A stretch of DNA of 60,000 nt. It comes from Branchiostoma floridae (Eukaryota > Chordata > Leptocardii > Amphioxiformes > Branchiostomatidae). Positions 13,201 through 23,520 of the stretch are shown here, piece by piece. The notes under the pieces are model-generated. The model was not told the DNA's origin. It searched no databases and worked only from the letters and a program-made list of their open reading frames with translations. The position numbers and the translations under genes are program-made. How positions within the stretch are numbered: position 1 is the first letter of the stretch; every line of letters starts with the position of its first letter. The DNA is taken from assembly GCF_000003815.2 (NCBI RefSeq), contig NC_049980.1, positions 13,471,570 through 13,531,569 on the forward strand. The letters run 5' to 3'.

Positions 13201-16200
13201 TTTATAAATCCAGTGGACTTCTACTTTGACCAACTACGCCGTCATCTCAGGACTGGAACCAGGAACAATGTACAGCATCAACGTCTACTCCTACCGAGGG
13301 TCAAGGGTCAGCAACGGAGCTGCAAATGGACAGTTCGCAACAGGTACAGCAACCCGAAAATTAAGTCAATTCATTCAAATATTTCAATCACAATTGCACG
13401 CTGATGCAATTCAATGTTATCTTAACCATGATTGAAAGAAAGCGGTGACGTAATACGTAACCAAGCGACTNNNNNNNNNNNNNNNNNNNNNNNNNNNNNN
13501 NNNNNNNNNNNNNNNNNNNNNNNNNNNNNNNNNNNNNNNNNNNNNNNNNNNNNNNNNNNNNNNNNNNNNNGTCCCCAGGACACCTCAGCTACCGTTACAG
13601 GACTGCTGCCTGGGGTTCAGTACAGGATCACGCTTGTAGCCATCGGATTGCACGGAGAGAGTGCTGGGGTCACCATCATAGCATCGACGGGTGAGACAGT
13701 TTGACACAGTGTGGGGCCTTTTTATTGTGATTGTTAGCATTTAAGAATTCTCAGTTATTGGTGTTGGTGTTGGAAAAAACATAAACTTTTCAATTATACG
13801 ATTGTCTTTGTCACAAGACGTTGGACATATGATAGAATAAGAACTTTTTTATTGCACAACAATTGTACATGGAACGAAGCATGGCAACAACTACTAGTAT
13901 TACACAAAGTACAAATATGTGCTGTTAAAACTGATATGAAACAAACTACTATCATCAATAGTTACAACATGCAATCATCTTTAATATTGTCAGATACGAT
14001 AGTAGTTTTTTTAAAGTTTGAAATTATTGTTGTAACCAACTTTCTCTACCAGAGACCGGACGTGGATCTCTGACGTGCGACACGTCCTACATGCGCGTGG
14101 TGTTCATGAGGGAGGTGCTCGTCGGCGTCGACGTGGACACTGTGCGCCTGCGTGACTCCAGCTGCCGTGCAGACGTCAACAGTACGCACGTGACGCTGAC
14201 GGCACCGCTGAACGGATGTGGGACCACGGCTCAAGTATGTGTGACACAGTTTGATTTTTTTATTATGGATCCCTACAGAAAGATTGAACTAAACCCGTAT
14301 GCTACAAATGTTCTTAAACAGACAGTAACTACTAGACAGTAATCGTTGACCGCTAACTTTATATTCAAAATAGTATATAAAATTACAAATTAAAAGACAA
14401 AAAACAGAAAAACAAAATACATTTGTACAACTCCATAAGGATCTTTTGTTGCTCAGGTGTCAAATTCTCAAGTGAAAAGGGGGTGTTAGCAAACCAATTT
14501 CATACTTTTCTCTAAAGTGACAACCAAACGCTCATATTTTCTATCTGTAGGACGGGACCGACACCTCCAAAATATCCTTCACAAACGAGGTGGTGTCCGG
14601 CGCTCCTGTGACAGACGGCGTCATCATCAGGAACCTGGAGCTGCGCTGGCCCTTCCGATGTGATTACGTCCGACAGGACATCGTCGGCGTGGGACCGATC
14701 CTGTTCCCGATCCCATTGCCAAAGTAAATATTATGTTCTTTCACTGACCAATTTGTCTTATATGCTTTATAGGTTATGCCAATATAATGATGATTTAATT
14801 CTTAGTGTGATTTTTAGTGTGAAATAATCAATGATAACAATTTCTTTTTAATTCAGTGTGACAATACCGAGTGGGAACGGGTCCTTTACATTCAGCATGA
14901 ACCTGTACCACTCCGAGGCATTTCTACGGCCGTTTGAACAGAATGAATTTCCTGTTAAGGTAAGACGTTGCTTCAAATTGTGTCTAGAGTATTGTACATC
15001 AATGCATCGTTACACGATACCCCGAATATACAGTATGATGTGGTGTTTAAATAAAACAATGTCCGAGCAAACATTTTACAAAAATATCAAACTGTCTGCA
15101 TTGTGAAACTACAATGTAGATCACAGCATACCCTGTACAAAAGAGCGAAAAAAACAACAGCAGTTCTACTGCGATACCAAGAATAGCAACCAGGAGGCCC
15201 ATACTTTAACTTGATCTTTTCCTTATCAAGACAACACATACCAAATATCATTACATTACATTCATTAGTACGTGAGGTACTAGTATCCTAACCATAAATA
15301 AGACAGGCATGCACACAGACACACAGACAGACATGAAAACACACAGACAGATACGACAAAAGAATTGCCTCAATTTTTCATGGGGGTAAAAAAATTCTGT
15401 TGCGTCTCTCGACAGGTTACAGTGAACCACATGTTGCACTTCGGCGTGGCGGTGGCTTCTGAAGTCTCCGGAGTTGTGTTGTTTGTCGAAAACTGCAAGG
15501 CGACACCAACCTCCAACCATGATGATGCCAAGCAGTACTTCATTATTCGGGATGGGTGAGGAGCAACGTTCTGTTCTTTTGTTTAGAAAGTCACCTTTAT
15601 CATTGTTGTGTTGATACCTTAATCTATCTGTTTTTTTAAAAGAATGCGCATATTCAACGTGACTTGTAAAGTACATGTACTTTATTTTCACAGATGTGAA
15701 GAAGATGATACACTTGAAGAGTTCGAAACGTCAGACCCGATCTCCCGTCGATATGCCATCAGGGCTTTCAGGTTCATCAATGAAACAATGGTGAGTGTTC
15801 TCCATGTATGTTTTTTCCCAATATCTGTCGACGCTAAAGATGCTATCATAATGTTGTCTTTTCGATCGCATTATGTCTTTATTATGTCTATATTGATTTA
15901 GATTTTGATATTAGATACTAATTGATGCAGTTAGTAGAGATATTCCACGGGCATGAGAAAAGATGTAAACAGATGCACTCGTTAGTTAAGGTGACTGTAT
16001 GGTTACGACAATCTACCCCCGTCATGTTCCTGACCACAGTCTTTGCAGCAAAATCCTAGCTCCAGTGCGAAGTAAGGCGCTTAAGTATTACCCAGGGGTA
16101 GGAGACAGGTGGTCACCGATACATCATCTAGATGTTAAAACTTGGCTAAAAGTATGTGGAAAGAACTGTTTTATCTGGAGGAAGGATGCTATTTGAAAAG

Positions 16201-19200
16201 TAACACTATTTCTATACAGTAACACGGACAGTTATACTGTTTCAATTAGAAGAGCATTAACCCTGTTGCACACAGGTGTACATTCACTGTGACGTCATGG
16301 TGTGCCTGGCGGATAGCCCGGACTCCCGCTGCTCGAGGGGATGTGAGGCTCGGCCGTCACGGCGCAGGCGCGAGGTGTCGGCAGGGATGCAGCGGCGGGC
16401 AGCCGTGGTGCAGGGGCCGATCGTCCTCGTTCCTGAGGAAACTACGCCTGCCCCACCTGGTACAAAATAAGCCTGCTCGAGGCCCCAAATGCGGATGCGC
16501 AGCAAGTTGCATTGTTGGTAATATGTTGAAGTGAAAGGTTCCCAATACAACACTTCTGGACATTTATCGAGCATGATTCAGACAAGATACTGGGCTTTCG
16601 CCTTTGACACATTACCCACAATTCATCTCACAGCACATGCGCAGTTGGGACCATGCACAGGCTTATATATTATGCTTCATCAATGGTAACGTAGCATGTC
16701 AAATATCTTTTGTTATATTTATTTTTTTCATATTCATTTTGTCATATTCATTTTGGACGAACATCTAATACCAACTATACATTTTCGTCTTTGTAATTTT
16801 GTGAATATTGGACTTATTACGTCAATGATTATTGCGCAGTGTGTCCAACGGACTGCCACGAACACGCGGTGTGCAGCGGTGCCACAAAATCCTGCGTCTG
16901 TGAGGAAGGTTGGGTCGGCAATGGTGTCCACTGCGAAGGTATTTTTTTTCTCTAAGTCTCTTCGGTCAAAATGTAACTATCAACATGTGTGTCATTTGTC
17001 AAGTAGCAGTAACTTTGGTGAGTAGCTGTGATAAACTGGCCCCATAAGATGTAAGATATTGTGTACAGTATCCCATGGTTGTTTACATCAAGTCACGTGC
17101 TGTGTACATCGCAGTCATATGCCCAATGCTACACTTAGATCGAGTTAGAAATAGCACCTGGATCGGGTTCTGCATGTAATGAAAAAGAACCATGTAACAC
17201 TTCAAATGTCTTCACTTCATAGCATATGCGTTTTATTGACTCCGAGAAAGACAAATGACTGTGTCACTGTGTCACTTTCAGAGAATGATTTCGACTGGTG
17301 CAGTATCATTAGCTGTGACGTCAGTAACAATCGTCGTTGCAGAAACACTGCAGGAAGTTACGTGTGTGAGTGCAGGCCTGGATTCGTGGAATTCAACGGG
17401 AGATGTGAAGGTAAAAAAATCCAATCATTTGGAAACTCTATTGTTTTGAAGCACAAATTGGTTGTTTCTTTCTCTACACCGAAATTAGTATGTTTACTTC
17501 AACGAAACACGAAGTTCAACTATTGTATACAGTATGAGACATGCGAGAAAGACAATGAAAATTTGATGATATAATGGTACTACGAGGGGCATTCAATAAG
17601 TAATGCCCCTGACCCACTGCCAGTTGTCTGATCTAGATGAAATGTTGCATGTGTAATGAGTCATATCTCTATGGGTTATGTTGCAAAATACAGCTCTGAA
17701 CTAATTATGGTTACTGATTTACTGGTGTTTGAACTGAGTCAGGTGCGAAATGGACCAGGAATGGAGCAAGTTTAGTGTCGCGCAGTGATCCGGTTTTTGT
17801 ATTTGAAAGGACGCACACCAAAAGGGACTTTTGATGAAATGAAAAAAACTTATGGTGATGATGCCCCATCATATGACCTTGTAAAACGCTGGCATCCTGA
17901 ATTCAAACAAGGCCGGAAGTCTGTGGAAACAGCTCCCAGACCTGGTCGTCCCTCTTCTGCCATTGATGAGGCATCTGTCGGAGGACCAACCTGGGATGTC
18001 CTACAAGAACGGTGTCCAGAGCTACATCAAATGATGGGAGAAATGCATAACTCTGGGTGGTTTCTATGTAGAGAAAGACTAATAACTGTGCCAAGTTTCA
18101 TTAATCTCCTGCTATGGGAAATGGGTCAGGGACATTACTTATTGAATGCCCCTCGTACTTAATTGCTATTACAGTGAGCCAGGTGTATGAATTCTCCATC
18201 CGTCTGCAAGCCAGGACGTTTTCTGAAGATCTAGAGGACAAACAGAGCCAAGCGTTCATCACCTTGGTAGCCGAGGTCACCCAGACGGTAAGAGTCTTTG
18301 ATGCTGATATTATTTTCTGTAGCTTCAATAATTTTTTCCAACCCACAATCCGTATCAAATGCACAATGATAACAAATGCAGAACCCTTATTTTGGTTTTG
18401 GGATCCTTATGGAAACATAGCATGTTCACAGATTTAAGTGCGCGTGCGAAGCATTGTGAATAATTTGCCAAAAGTTGAAGGCCCCTGAGACATAAACAAA
18501 ACACGTTAAGGGCCTTCCCCTGACATATTACCTGACAATACTTCTCGCTATGCATGTGTAGTTTAAAACATGAACAAACTTATGAAGGTGCTGGAAGAAG
18601 CATATTGGTATGCAAGTATGATTATATAATTGGAAATTATATTTGAGTCATTGGAGTTGTACATACATGTTACCCCAGATTGAGGAACTCTTCCTCCAGA
18701 CGGACATGTCTGGTGTGTTCCTGGGCGTTGTTATCCTCGGGTTCAGGAGTGGCAGTGTGGTGGTTGACATGAGGCTTAACGTCCGGGAATCGGCCCAGGT
18801 TGGTCATGCTCAGATGACTGCGACGTTCCGTGGTGCTGTGTTGAGTCAGAACGGTACACACCTGACCATAGACAAGGACTCTGTAGAGCTGGCAGGTAAG
18901 GGCTAGGTCACATACGTCGTGCGATTGCAGTAAAAGTGGGTTCACACGTGCGTATATATTCAAGTCCGTCGCCAGGTTGCTGGAAAAATAATAGAAATTG
19001 GACAGATATAGACAGATAATATGCCAGATGGGTTAGCTTAGTCGCAAACCATACTCCTTGGCCAGCTAACTTCTCTGGCATGTTATGCATCTATATTTGT
19101 CCAATTTCTACTTTTTTTACTTCCAAATTACTAATTTAGCATTATGAGCACACCACGAATAGCGGAAAAGTAGACGTAAACAAGAAAAGTTGGGTACGAT

Positions 19201-20658
19201 TAATTATGAAAAAATCCTCCTATGCAATCACTAAAAGTGTGAACAATACTGTTTTGTGAGTGCGAAAATGACATAGATCTATCTATTCATATTTTTTTAA
19301 CTGTAGAATTTTCAATACATTGTGTTATGGAACTATACCTTTCCACCTATTTGATTCAGACTTTGACGAGTGCTCGCGTCCGGACAGTCATGACTGCCCT
19401 ACTGAGGCTGTCTGTGTGAACACGGCGGGATCGTTCACCTGTCAATGTCAGCAGGGGTACACGGATCAGTCCGCTGCCCGGGCTGAACGCCCCGGAAGGG
19501 TCTGCATCGCCTCCGGTAAGATCTCATGGTTTTACATGGAAGCTTTGCAATCTCCCTCTTTACTAGAACTGAGAGGGCGCGTTGGCTTGGCGACCATAAT
19601 CATATGTGTGACCCTTGATTTCATATGTGGAATATAATGCGACATGTAAAAGTATGATTCAAAAGACAACAAAGCACACAAAATGTTTATAAAGTTCTAT
19701 GAGATATGTCGAGCAATCTGTCAAGTGTTTGGTCGGTCAGCGGTCACATAACGGTGTCAACTTTGGAATGAGGAGTTACTGTAAGTGTGTGTAGTGCCAG
19801 ACTGCAGCCGTGTGCACCTTCCACGTTCGGAACTTGCTTTGATGCCTCTGCTGTTGTGCACGTTTAGCCAGCGGTAGAGGAAATTCAAGGCTGACCGTTA
19901 CAGCTTGACTCTTATCGTCGTATCCGGACTGAAGAAAATAATAGGGCATTGATCTTTCCCTACACATATGGCATGTATAACAGCAGGGTCACATTCGCGC
20001 CGTAGGTAGTCGTACGGTGTCGATGTCGTAGGACTATGACAAACAACCTCTAGTTAGAATATATGACAGCGTGTGCCGTAAAAGTACAGCTCGTGATATT
20101 GTAGGAAACGTAACATACAACACTGTCTTCATCAGTTTGAGATCGTACGCCCGTCGTACGACTGATATGACCAGGCACAGACAGACAACTTTACAATTGG
20201 TTTAAAATACATCGACGTTTGACGAATTCGCAGACATTGCTGTGCTTCTGATGCACTAATGTCTGATCCAAAACTCTTTTTAGGAGACGAATTCCCGGTG
20301 ATGTGGGTAGCTGTGGGAGGCGGGACGTTGACAGCCTGCATTGTTGTCGTCATGGCAACGTGCCTTTGCATCCGCAAACGTCGTAAGCAGGGGCGCAAGA
20401 GTAAGAGAAGGGATGATATGGAAGGTAAAAAAAATAATGCTGATAATGAAATCTAAAACTTAGAGCCTAAATCATGTGATTTGTCGCCTTCTTTACTTTT
20501 GTTATGGCAATTCTAACTTAAATATATTCATCTGTCAACACTGTTCAGATCATACAGCATTCGACAACGTGGCGTATAGCACCGCAGCGGAAGCGCAGGA
20601 CAACTCTGCTCCGGTAGTCGGCGCCCCGATCCCACTTCGCCCGCTATCATATGCATGA
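1255..20658 (+). CDS. Large mosaic type I membrane protein (VWA-EGF-VWD-C8-TIL-FN3-ZP-EGF-SEA-EGF-TM)
   Basis: Coding exons read by eye, each GT-AG with matching phases: 1255-1356, 1652-1878, 3174-3312, 3672-4656, 5029-5158, 5697-5858, 6203-6243, 7208-7302, 7718-8151, 8363-8513, 9002-9230, 9403-9510, 9845-10086, 10520-10651, 10975-11123, 11344-11645, 12014-12213, 12627-12783, 12893-13032, 13214-13343, (gap)13571-13690, 14053-14234, 14551-14723, 14857-14959, 15416-15555, 15694-15790, 16276-16459, 16840-16938, 17282-17410, 18175-18287, 18679-18895, 19360-19515, 20284-20424, 20549-20658 (TGA). About 2,070 residues are visible, plus some lost in the N gap. The start is the first of two adjacent Met codons, followed by a hydrophobic signal peptide ([16 protein letters not shown]). 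The module set resembles tectorin/mucin/uromodulin-type extracellular proteins, so the likely role is an apical glycoprotein, matrix or mucus component. This is inference; I know no named orthologue. Exact splice choices need transcript support. Confidence 0.88.
3846..4590 (+). repeat. Coding tandem repeat, seven units of 35-37 codons, Thr/Trp-rich
   Basis: In the spliced frame, units start at 3846, 3951, 4056, 4167, 4272, 4380 and 4491 (105-111 nt each). A typical unit opens [17 protein letters not shown], continues with a second Trp pair, and ends in Ser/Thr/Pro/Ala-rich linker. Units 1 and 2 are nearly identical at the nucleotide level, which implies recent expansion or gene conversion. 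Every unit except the sixth keeps WYPW, which fits the W-x-x-W consensus for C-mannosylation, amid many Ser/Thr suitable for O-glycosylation. The residues span about 215-463 of the protein. Regular GC-rich repeats keep other frames open, including long antisense frames; those are shadows. Confidence 0.9.
5335..5525. mobile_element. Degenerate MITE-like repeat in intron 5
   Basis: The stretch with gtaaagtatgatttaagag and aaagcacacaaaact resembles 19600-19690 and the centre of the six short MITEs listed elsewhere. The ends are too decayed for a boundary or family call. Confidence 0.35.
6403..7172 (+). mobile_element. Interspersed repeat copy A in intron 7
   Basis: A run of tgtgtctgtgtg is followed by 'aactcaagaacctctggatggatt', several 'tatgcaaat' blocks, and a terminal atgaggtctccgaactct. 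The same order of blocks occurs at 40311-41372. No open reading frame spans it, so it is a non-autonomous or decayed element. Confidence 0.65.
7718..9230 (+). other. VWA domain (exons 9-11) with complete MIDAS
   Basis: The domain begins at about 8000 with [15 protein letters not shown], which contains the DxSxS metal site. The remaining MIDAS residues are the Thr of GGGTQTGAA (8363-8513) and the Asp of VVTDGQSGD (9002-9230). All metal-coordinating positions are present, so a divalent-cation-dependent adhesion surface is likely intact. It spans about residues 722-898. The domain ends in a phase 1 intron and is followed directly by an EGF repeat, a common VWA neighbour in extracellular matrix proteins. 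The 94 residues of exon 9 before it belong to the preceding linker. Confidence 0.92.
9403..9510 (+). other. EGF-like domain 1 (calcium-binding type)
   Basis: A single 108-nt phase 1-1 exon encodes [14 protein letters not shown] followed by [14 protein letters not shown]. The six cysteines have normal EGF spacing. The D-E-C start and the aromatic residue after Cys4 fit the calcium-binding subtype. Confidence 0.93.
9845..12783 (+). other. VWD-C8-TIL block (exons 13-18)
   Basis: VWD starts [14 protein letters not shown] (9845-10086) and continues through 10520-10651 and 10975-11123. The CGLCG motif characteristic of VWD is present in 10975-11123. The C8 domain is one exon (11344-11645) with paired cysteines. 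The TIL domain (12014-12213) shows [10 protein letters not shown] and ends at the [10 protein letters not shown] motif, followed by a cysteine-rich tail (12627-12783). VWD-C8-TIL is the polymerising assembly of mucins, von Willebrand factor, tectorin and zonadhesin. Only one copy is present here. Confidence 0.92.
10195..10330 (+). mobile_element. Fragment of the same interspersed repeat in intron 13
   Basis: The block 'cccttggtactgcaacggaa' with cttccg matches the equivalent block near 40490. Only an internal piece is present. Confidence 0.5.
12893..13690 (+). other. Two fibronectin type III domains, the second incomplete because of the assembly gap
   Basis: FN3-1 is split over 12893-13032 ([16 protein letters not shown]) and 13214-13343 ([14 protein letters not shown]). 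The second half of FN3-2 is visible at 13571-13690 ([17 protein letters not shown]). Its first half is not in the sequence and should lie in the N gap. Both show the L-x-P-G-x-x-Y E/F-strand signature and phase 1 outer boundaries. Confidence 0.88.
13471..13570. other. Assembly gap (100 N)
   Basis: Exactly 100 N, the usual placeholder for a gap of unknown size. It begins in intron sequence and ends inside an FN3 exon. It must therefore hide at least one exon half, an intron and a splice acceptor. Confidence 0.98.
14053..16459 (+). other. ZP domain with furin site and hydrophobic patch (exons 22-27)
   Basis: ZP-N begins LTCDTSYM, with cysteines at SSCRAD, NGCGT and FRCDY. ZP-C has [26 protein letters not shown] and SRCSRGC, an almost complete canonical cysteine set. 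It is followed by SRRRR, a consensus furin cleavage site (16276-16459), and then VVQGPIVLV. That patch matches the external hydrophobic patch, which in ZP proteins such as uromodulin and ZP3 holds the precursor inactive until cleavage. Filament assembly after cleavage is therefore predicted (inference from the family). Confidence 0.92.
16840..17410 (+). other. EGF-like domains 2 and 3
   Basis: Exon 16840-16938 encodes [11 protein letters not shown] and [14 protein letters not shown]. Exon 17282-17410 encodes WCSIISCDV and [16 protein letters not shown], with an N-T-A-G-S-Y calcium-binding type centre. Both are symmetric phase 1-1 exons. They separate the ZP domain from the SEA domain. Confidence 0.88.
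17583..18155 (+). mobile_element. Mariner-family element, internally deleted, in intron 29
   Basis: About 36-bp terminal inverted repeats (cgaggggcattcaataagta at the left; its complement at the right, with one visible mismatch) are flanked by TA on both sides, the Tc1/mariner target duplication. It contains a remnant of the transposase N-terminus (17785-18000: [20 protein letters not shown] and [14 protein letters not shown], a helix-turn-helix of SETMAR/mariner type). An upstream start in another frame and the loss of the catalytic DDD region show it is not functional. The 3' end lies 19 bp before exon 30. Confidence 0.9.
17785..18162 (+). pseudogene. Mariner transposase N-terminal remnant
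   Basis: This open frame carries the HTH-type DNA-binding segment of mariner transposases. A likely original start at about 17752 is out of frame with it because of a frameshift near 17778. After about 17990 the sequence no longer resembles transposase; the reading runs through the right terminal repeat. The catalytic domain is missing. Confidence 0.75.
18175..18895 (+). other. SEA domain with GSVVV self-cleavage motif
   Basis: Two exons (18175-18287 and 18679-18895) encode about 110 residues: [11 protein letters not shown], then [17 protein letters not shown], then [17 protein letters not shown] matches the site (between G and S) where SEA domains of membrane mucins such as MUC1 and of GPR116 cleave themselves. 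This suggests a non-covalently held two-subunit ectodomain. Confidence 0.88.
18931..19127. mobile_element. Partial copy of the fold-back MITE found at 28237-28548
   Basis: It shares ttcacacgtgcgtatatatt at the end, plus 'aataatagaaattggaca' and 'gttagct...catac' inside, with the complete copy. The outer right arm is missing. It begins about 35 bp after the donor of exon 31. Confidence 0.6.
19360..20658 (+). other. EGF-like domain 4, transmembrane helix and cytoplasmic tail
   Basis: Exon 19360-19515 encodes [11 protein letters not shown] and [13 protein letters not shown], a calcium-binding EGF. Exon 20284-20424 encodes the membrane helix, starting [18 protein letters not shown] and ending CLCI, then a strong basic stop-transfer ([13 protein letters not shown]). 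The last exon adds a short tail with FDNVAYS, a possible tyrosine signal. The SEA-EGF-TM order is typical of membrane mucins and related proteins. Confidence 0.92.
19567..19765. mobile_element. Degenerate MITE-like repeat in intron 32
   Basis: 'gacccttgatttcatatgtg' and 'aaaagtatgattcaaaagac' parallel the copy at 5335-5525 in the same gene. Boundaries are uncertain. Confidence 0.35.
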
Positions 20659-21719
20659 TCTGCTGGAGACAAACATTCTGAGCTATTGTGTATGTTGTGA
20701 TCTTTTGTAGGAAACAGTATTTTCCTTATTTTTATCTCAGTGTGACACCATTTACACCTCCTGGAGGATCATTAACCCATGATTAAAAACATGAATTGTT
20801 AAGTGTAATTTTTGTTTGTTTACTTGGGCTAACATTATTTGGTTTAGGACAAGAATGAATATCACTGTAACTACCAACATGCTTGTGTGGCTCCAAATAC
20901 TAGTCGGATTGTCGGTGCTTTTGATATTATTAACAAATATTACTGATTCATCGCAATGTGTGTATGAGTTAGAGTTCCCGGCTTGATTTTAAGACTTGAT
21001 GCGATATTTTTATTTTGTATTTTAGACGGCAAAGACAAGGGGCAAGGCAAACATTATCCCTAATGATATCATTTACCTGGGTTTCAAACCTACCAGTCAC
21101 ATGTAGAGCCATTAATTCGTTATTGAGCATGGCTAAATATGTTATTTCGAAAACATAGCGTCATGATATTAAGCAATACACTTTATGATCATTTTACAGC
21201 AGAAACTCCATAGTACATAAAATAGTACTCCAAAGTACGAAAACATCTGTTGGTTGTCTTGCCGATTTCATGTTGTTGTTGATCATTCCCTTATTAGCTT
21301 TTTATGTTCATGTTTTATGATTGAAAGAATATGAAATGAAAACCTCATTCATAACATTTACTTTCTTAGTGATGGTATATATATATATAGTATATCCTGA
21401 CAGGATGACAGGATACCCATTATTTATCACAACGTTCCAACCTTGTCTGCGTTCTACTTTTGTATACCACCATGTCCTAATAAGGAGAGCAAGGACACTT
21501 CTCGTCAGGGAGTCAATTAAGTTTTCTCAATGAACGATGAGGCATGAGAGCATTTCTTTGTTTGCATATTGAGGATCACCATCAATAATAACTTGCAAAT
21601 AATAATTTTCTTGGAGTCGTATACAAAAGTACATATATAGTATATAAGATAACAACTTACCATTTCAATTTCTAAACGAGCCGAACATGGCTTCCCGAAC
21701 TCTCCCCTCGACGTCGGTT

Positions 21720-21968
21720 AATCTCACTGCACTTGGGGCACTGGTGCGGCACCGTGGGGTTCGAAAGATACTCAACGCATTTCAGAGATAAAGAACGAAT
21801 TTTCTTACGTTATATGTATTTTTTTGTCTTTTTTAAAAAGTCATACTTTTACGCATTACGCAATATCTAAATTAGAAAAAAAATAGGCGAAAATAAGAAA
21901 ACGGCGTCGCAGTGAGGAACCTTGCAGTGCCGCACCGGCGCCCCAAGTGCAGTGAGATACCACCTTTA
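21720..21968. mobile_element. Short MITE, family M, copy 1
   Basis: The left arm starts ctcactgcacttggggcact; the right arm ends with its near-perfect complement (caccggcgccccaagtgcag then tgag). Arms are at least 30 bp. The centre contains 'ttcagagataaagaacgaat' and 'acgcaatatctaaatt', shared with the other copies. The right end continues ataccaccttta. Confidence 0.85.
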
Positions 21969-23186
21969 GGGGTGATTAGGAAGTTAGGTTGACTGTGGTC
22001 GGCTGGTGTTCGGCTGCGTCCGCCAAATGTTTAGAGATTTTCAAAACCTTCAGCTGTACACGGAAGGTCTGCCATAGGGTGGCTAGTGGTCGGCTGGTGT
22101 TCAGTGCGGTCCACGGCTGTTCGGCTGGTGGTCGGGAGTACGTCAGCAGTATGATTTTAAGTTAATCCATGTATAATGCCCTTACCACTGCTGACTTACT
22201 CCCAACCTGTATCACCTATCCACGACTCAACCCAAGGCCGTGGAAAAATAATCTTTGATGACTCATTCCCAACCAAAGTGGCTACTAACAGGTCGTGGGC
22301 GGATGGCCCGCGACCTTCACCCGGCCAGAAAGAAAGAATAATCCTAATAATAAAAGCCGTATTGAAGCCGCGGCCCGATCTCTTGAGGATCTTAACAACA
22401 TAGAAGAATAGTTTGGTTTGATTGAAAACTAAAATGGACACTTTTTTGATTATGTCCATTGATTTGTCCGATGATTTTATTATGATCTTGATTTTTTGGG
22501 TTGGGATTAGTCAGAAGAGGTTCGATGTAGATATATATATATAACGTTATATATAATATCATTTTACGTTGACAGTGTCCTATTATCTACTCTTATCTAA
22601 TGATGCTGATATATACAAGGAAGTGAGCAATGGGTTACCAATGAGTTGGGATCAGTCGGGAGAGATTCGACAGTCACTCATTTCATAAAACTGTAATCGG
22701 TATTCGCTATTGTGATAGAAATTAGATAGTGCTTTCATGTTTGTAAAGATATGCAACTGTTTATTTCTTTTCATGATATTTAATTTTTGTCATAACAGTG
22801 TGTATTGACCTCGCACTATCGCCATATTTGGAGTCGGGTTAGTTGTTTTTTCCAAGCGACGCCATATTTGATTTTTCGGCCTGGACAAGGACAGACAAAA
22901 CCGCTAGCGAGTTTCTTTGAAATATTCAACAAAATTTGAGTTTAAATGTCGATCCCTTTGATGGCCATCAAAAAGTTCTGTGATTTTTTTGGCTTGATAT
23001 GGCAGTTATGGCCATGCCGTTCTCTCAACATTGTCGGTGCAGCCCATCTTTGATCAAGCATTGGAGTTTGATCTTTTCTTGTTTCGACTTGGCAGCTTTC
23101 TTGGCTTGGATCGTAACCAAAGAGAAAACCTTTGAATTTGAACGCTACAAATTATCAGTGAAGGTGCTCTGTGTGAGCAAGGTCAC

Positions 23187-23520
23187 AGCAAGAAAATTTT
23201 ATGGATGACATCCTCCAGAGACTCCAAATTTAGTGAGGTAGCGCGAGAAAAAAAACAAAGCGGGCAAAACAAATATTCCTACATTTTCAAATTTTGAGAT
23301 CATAAACCTTTATATATATACAAAACAATAATCGAGGTGACAAAACATGATGTCACAAGCAACAGATCTTTTATTCTTGTATTCAACATCATTACCTGTC
23401 CTGGTAGTTGTGTATCCATCTCAACTTTTTGTACCCACCTTCTTTTTTACCCGCCCATTTCACTATTTTGTAGTCTGCTGAAGATGTCATCCATAAAATC
23501 TAGTTGCTGTGATCAAATTT
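23187..23520. mobile_element. Harbinger-like MITE, copy 1
   Basis: The left arm 'attttatggatgacatcctc' is repeated inverted near 23485-23510 ('gatgtcatccataaaatcta'). It belongs to the same family as 32708-33239, with less perfect ends. The interior is AT-rich, without a transposase. Confidence 0.6.

Noticed and set aside
22176-22459. Overlapping frames on both strands
   Set aside because: No homology, no splice context and no codon pattern; likely chance frames.
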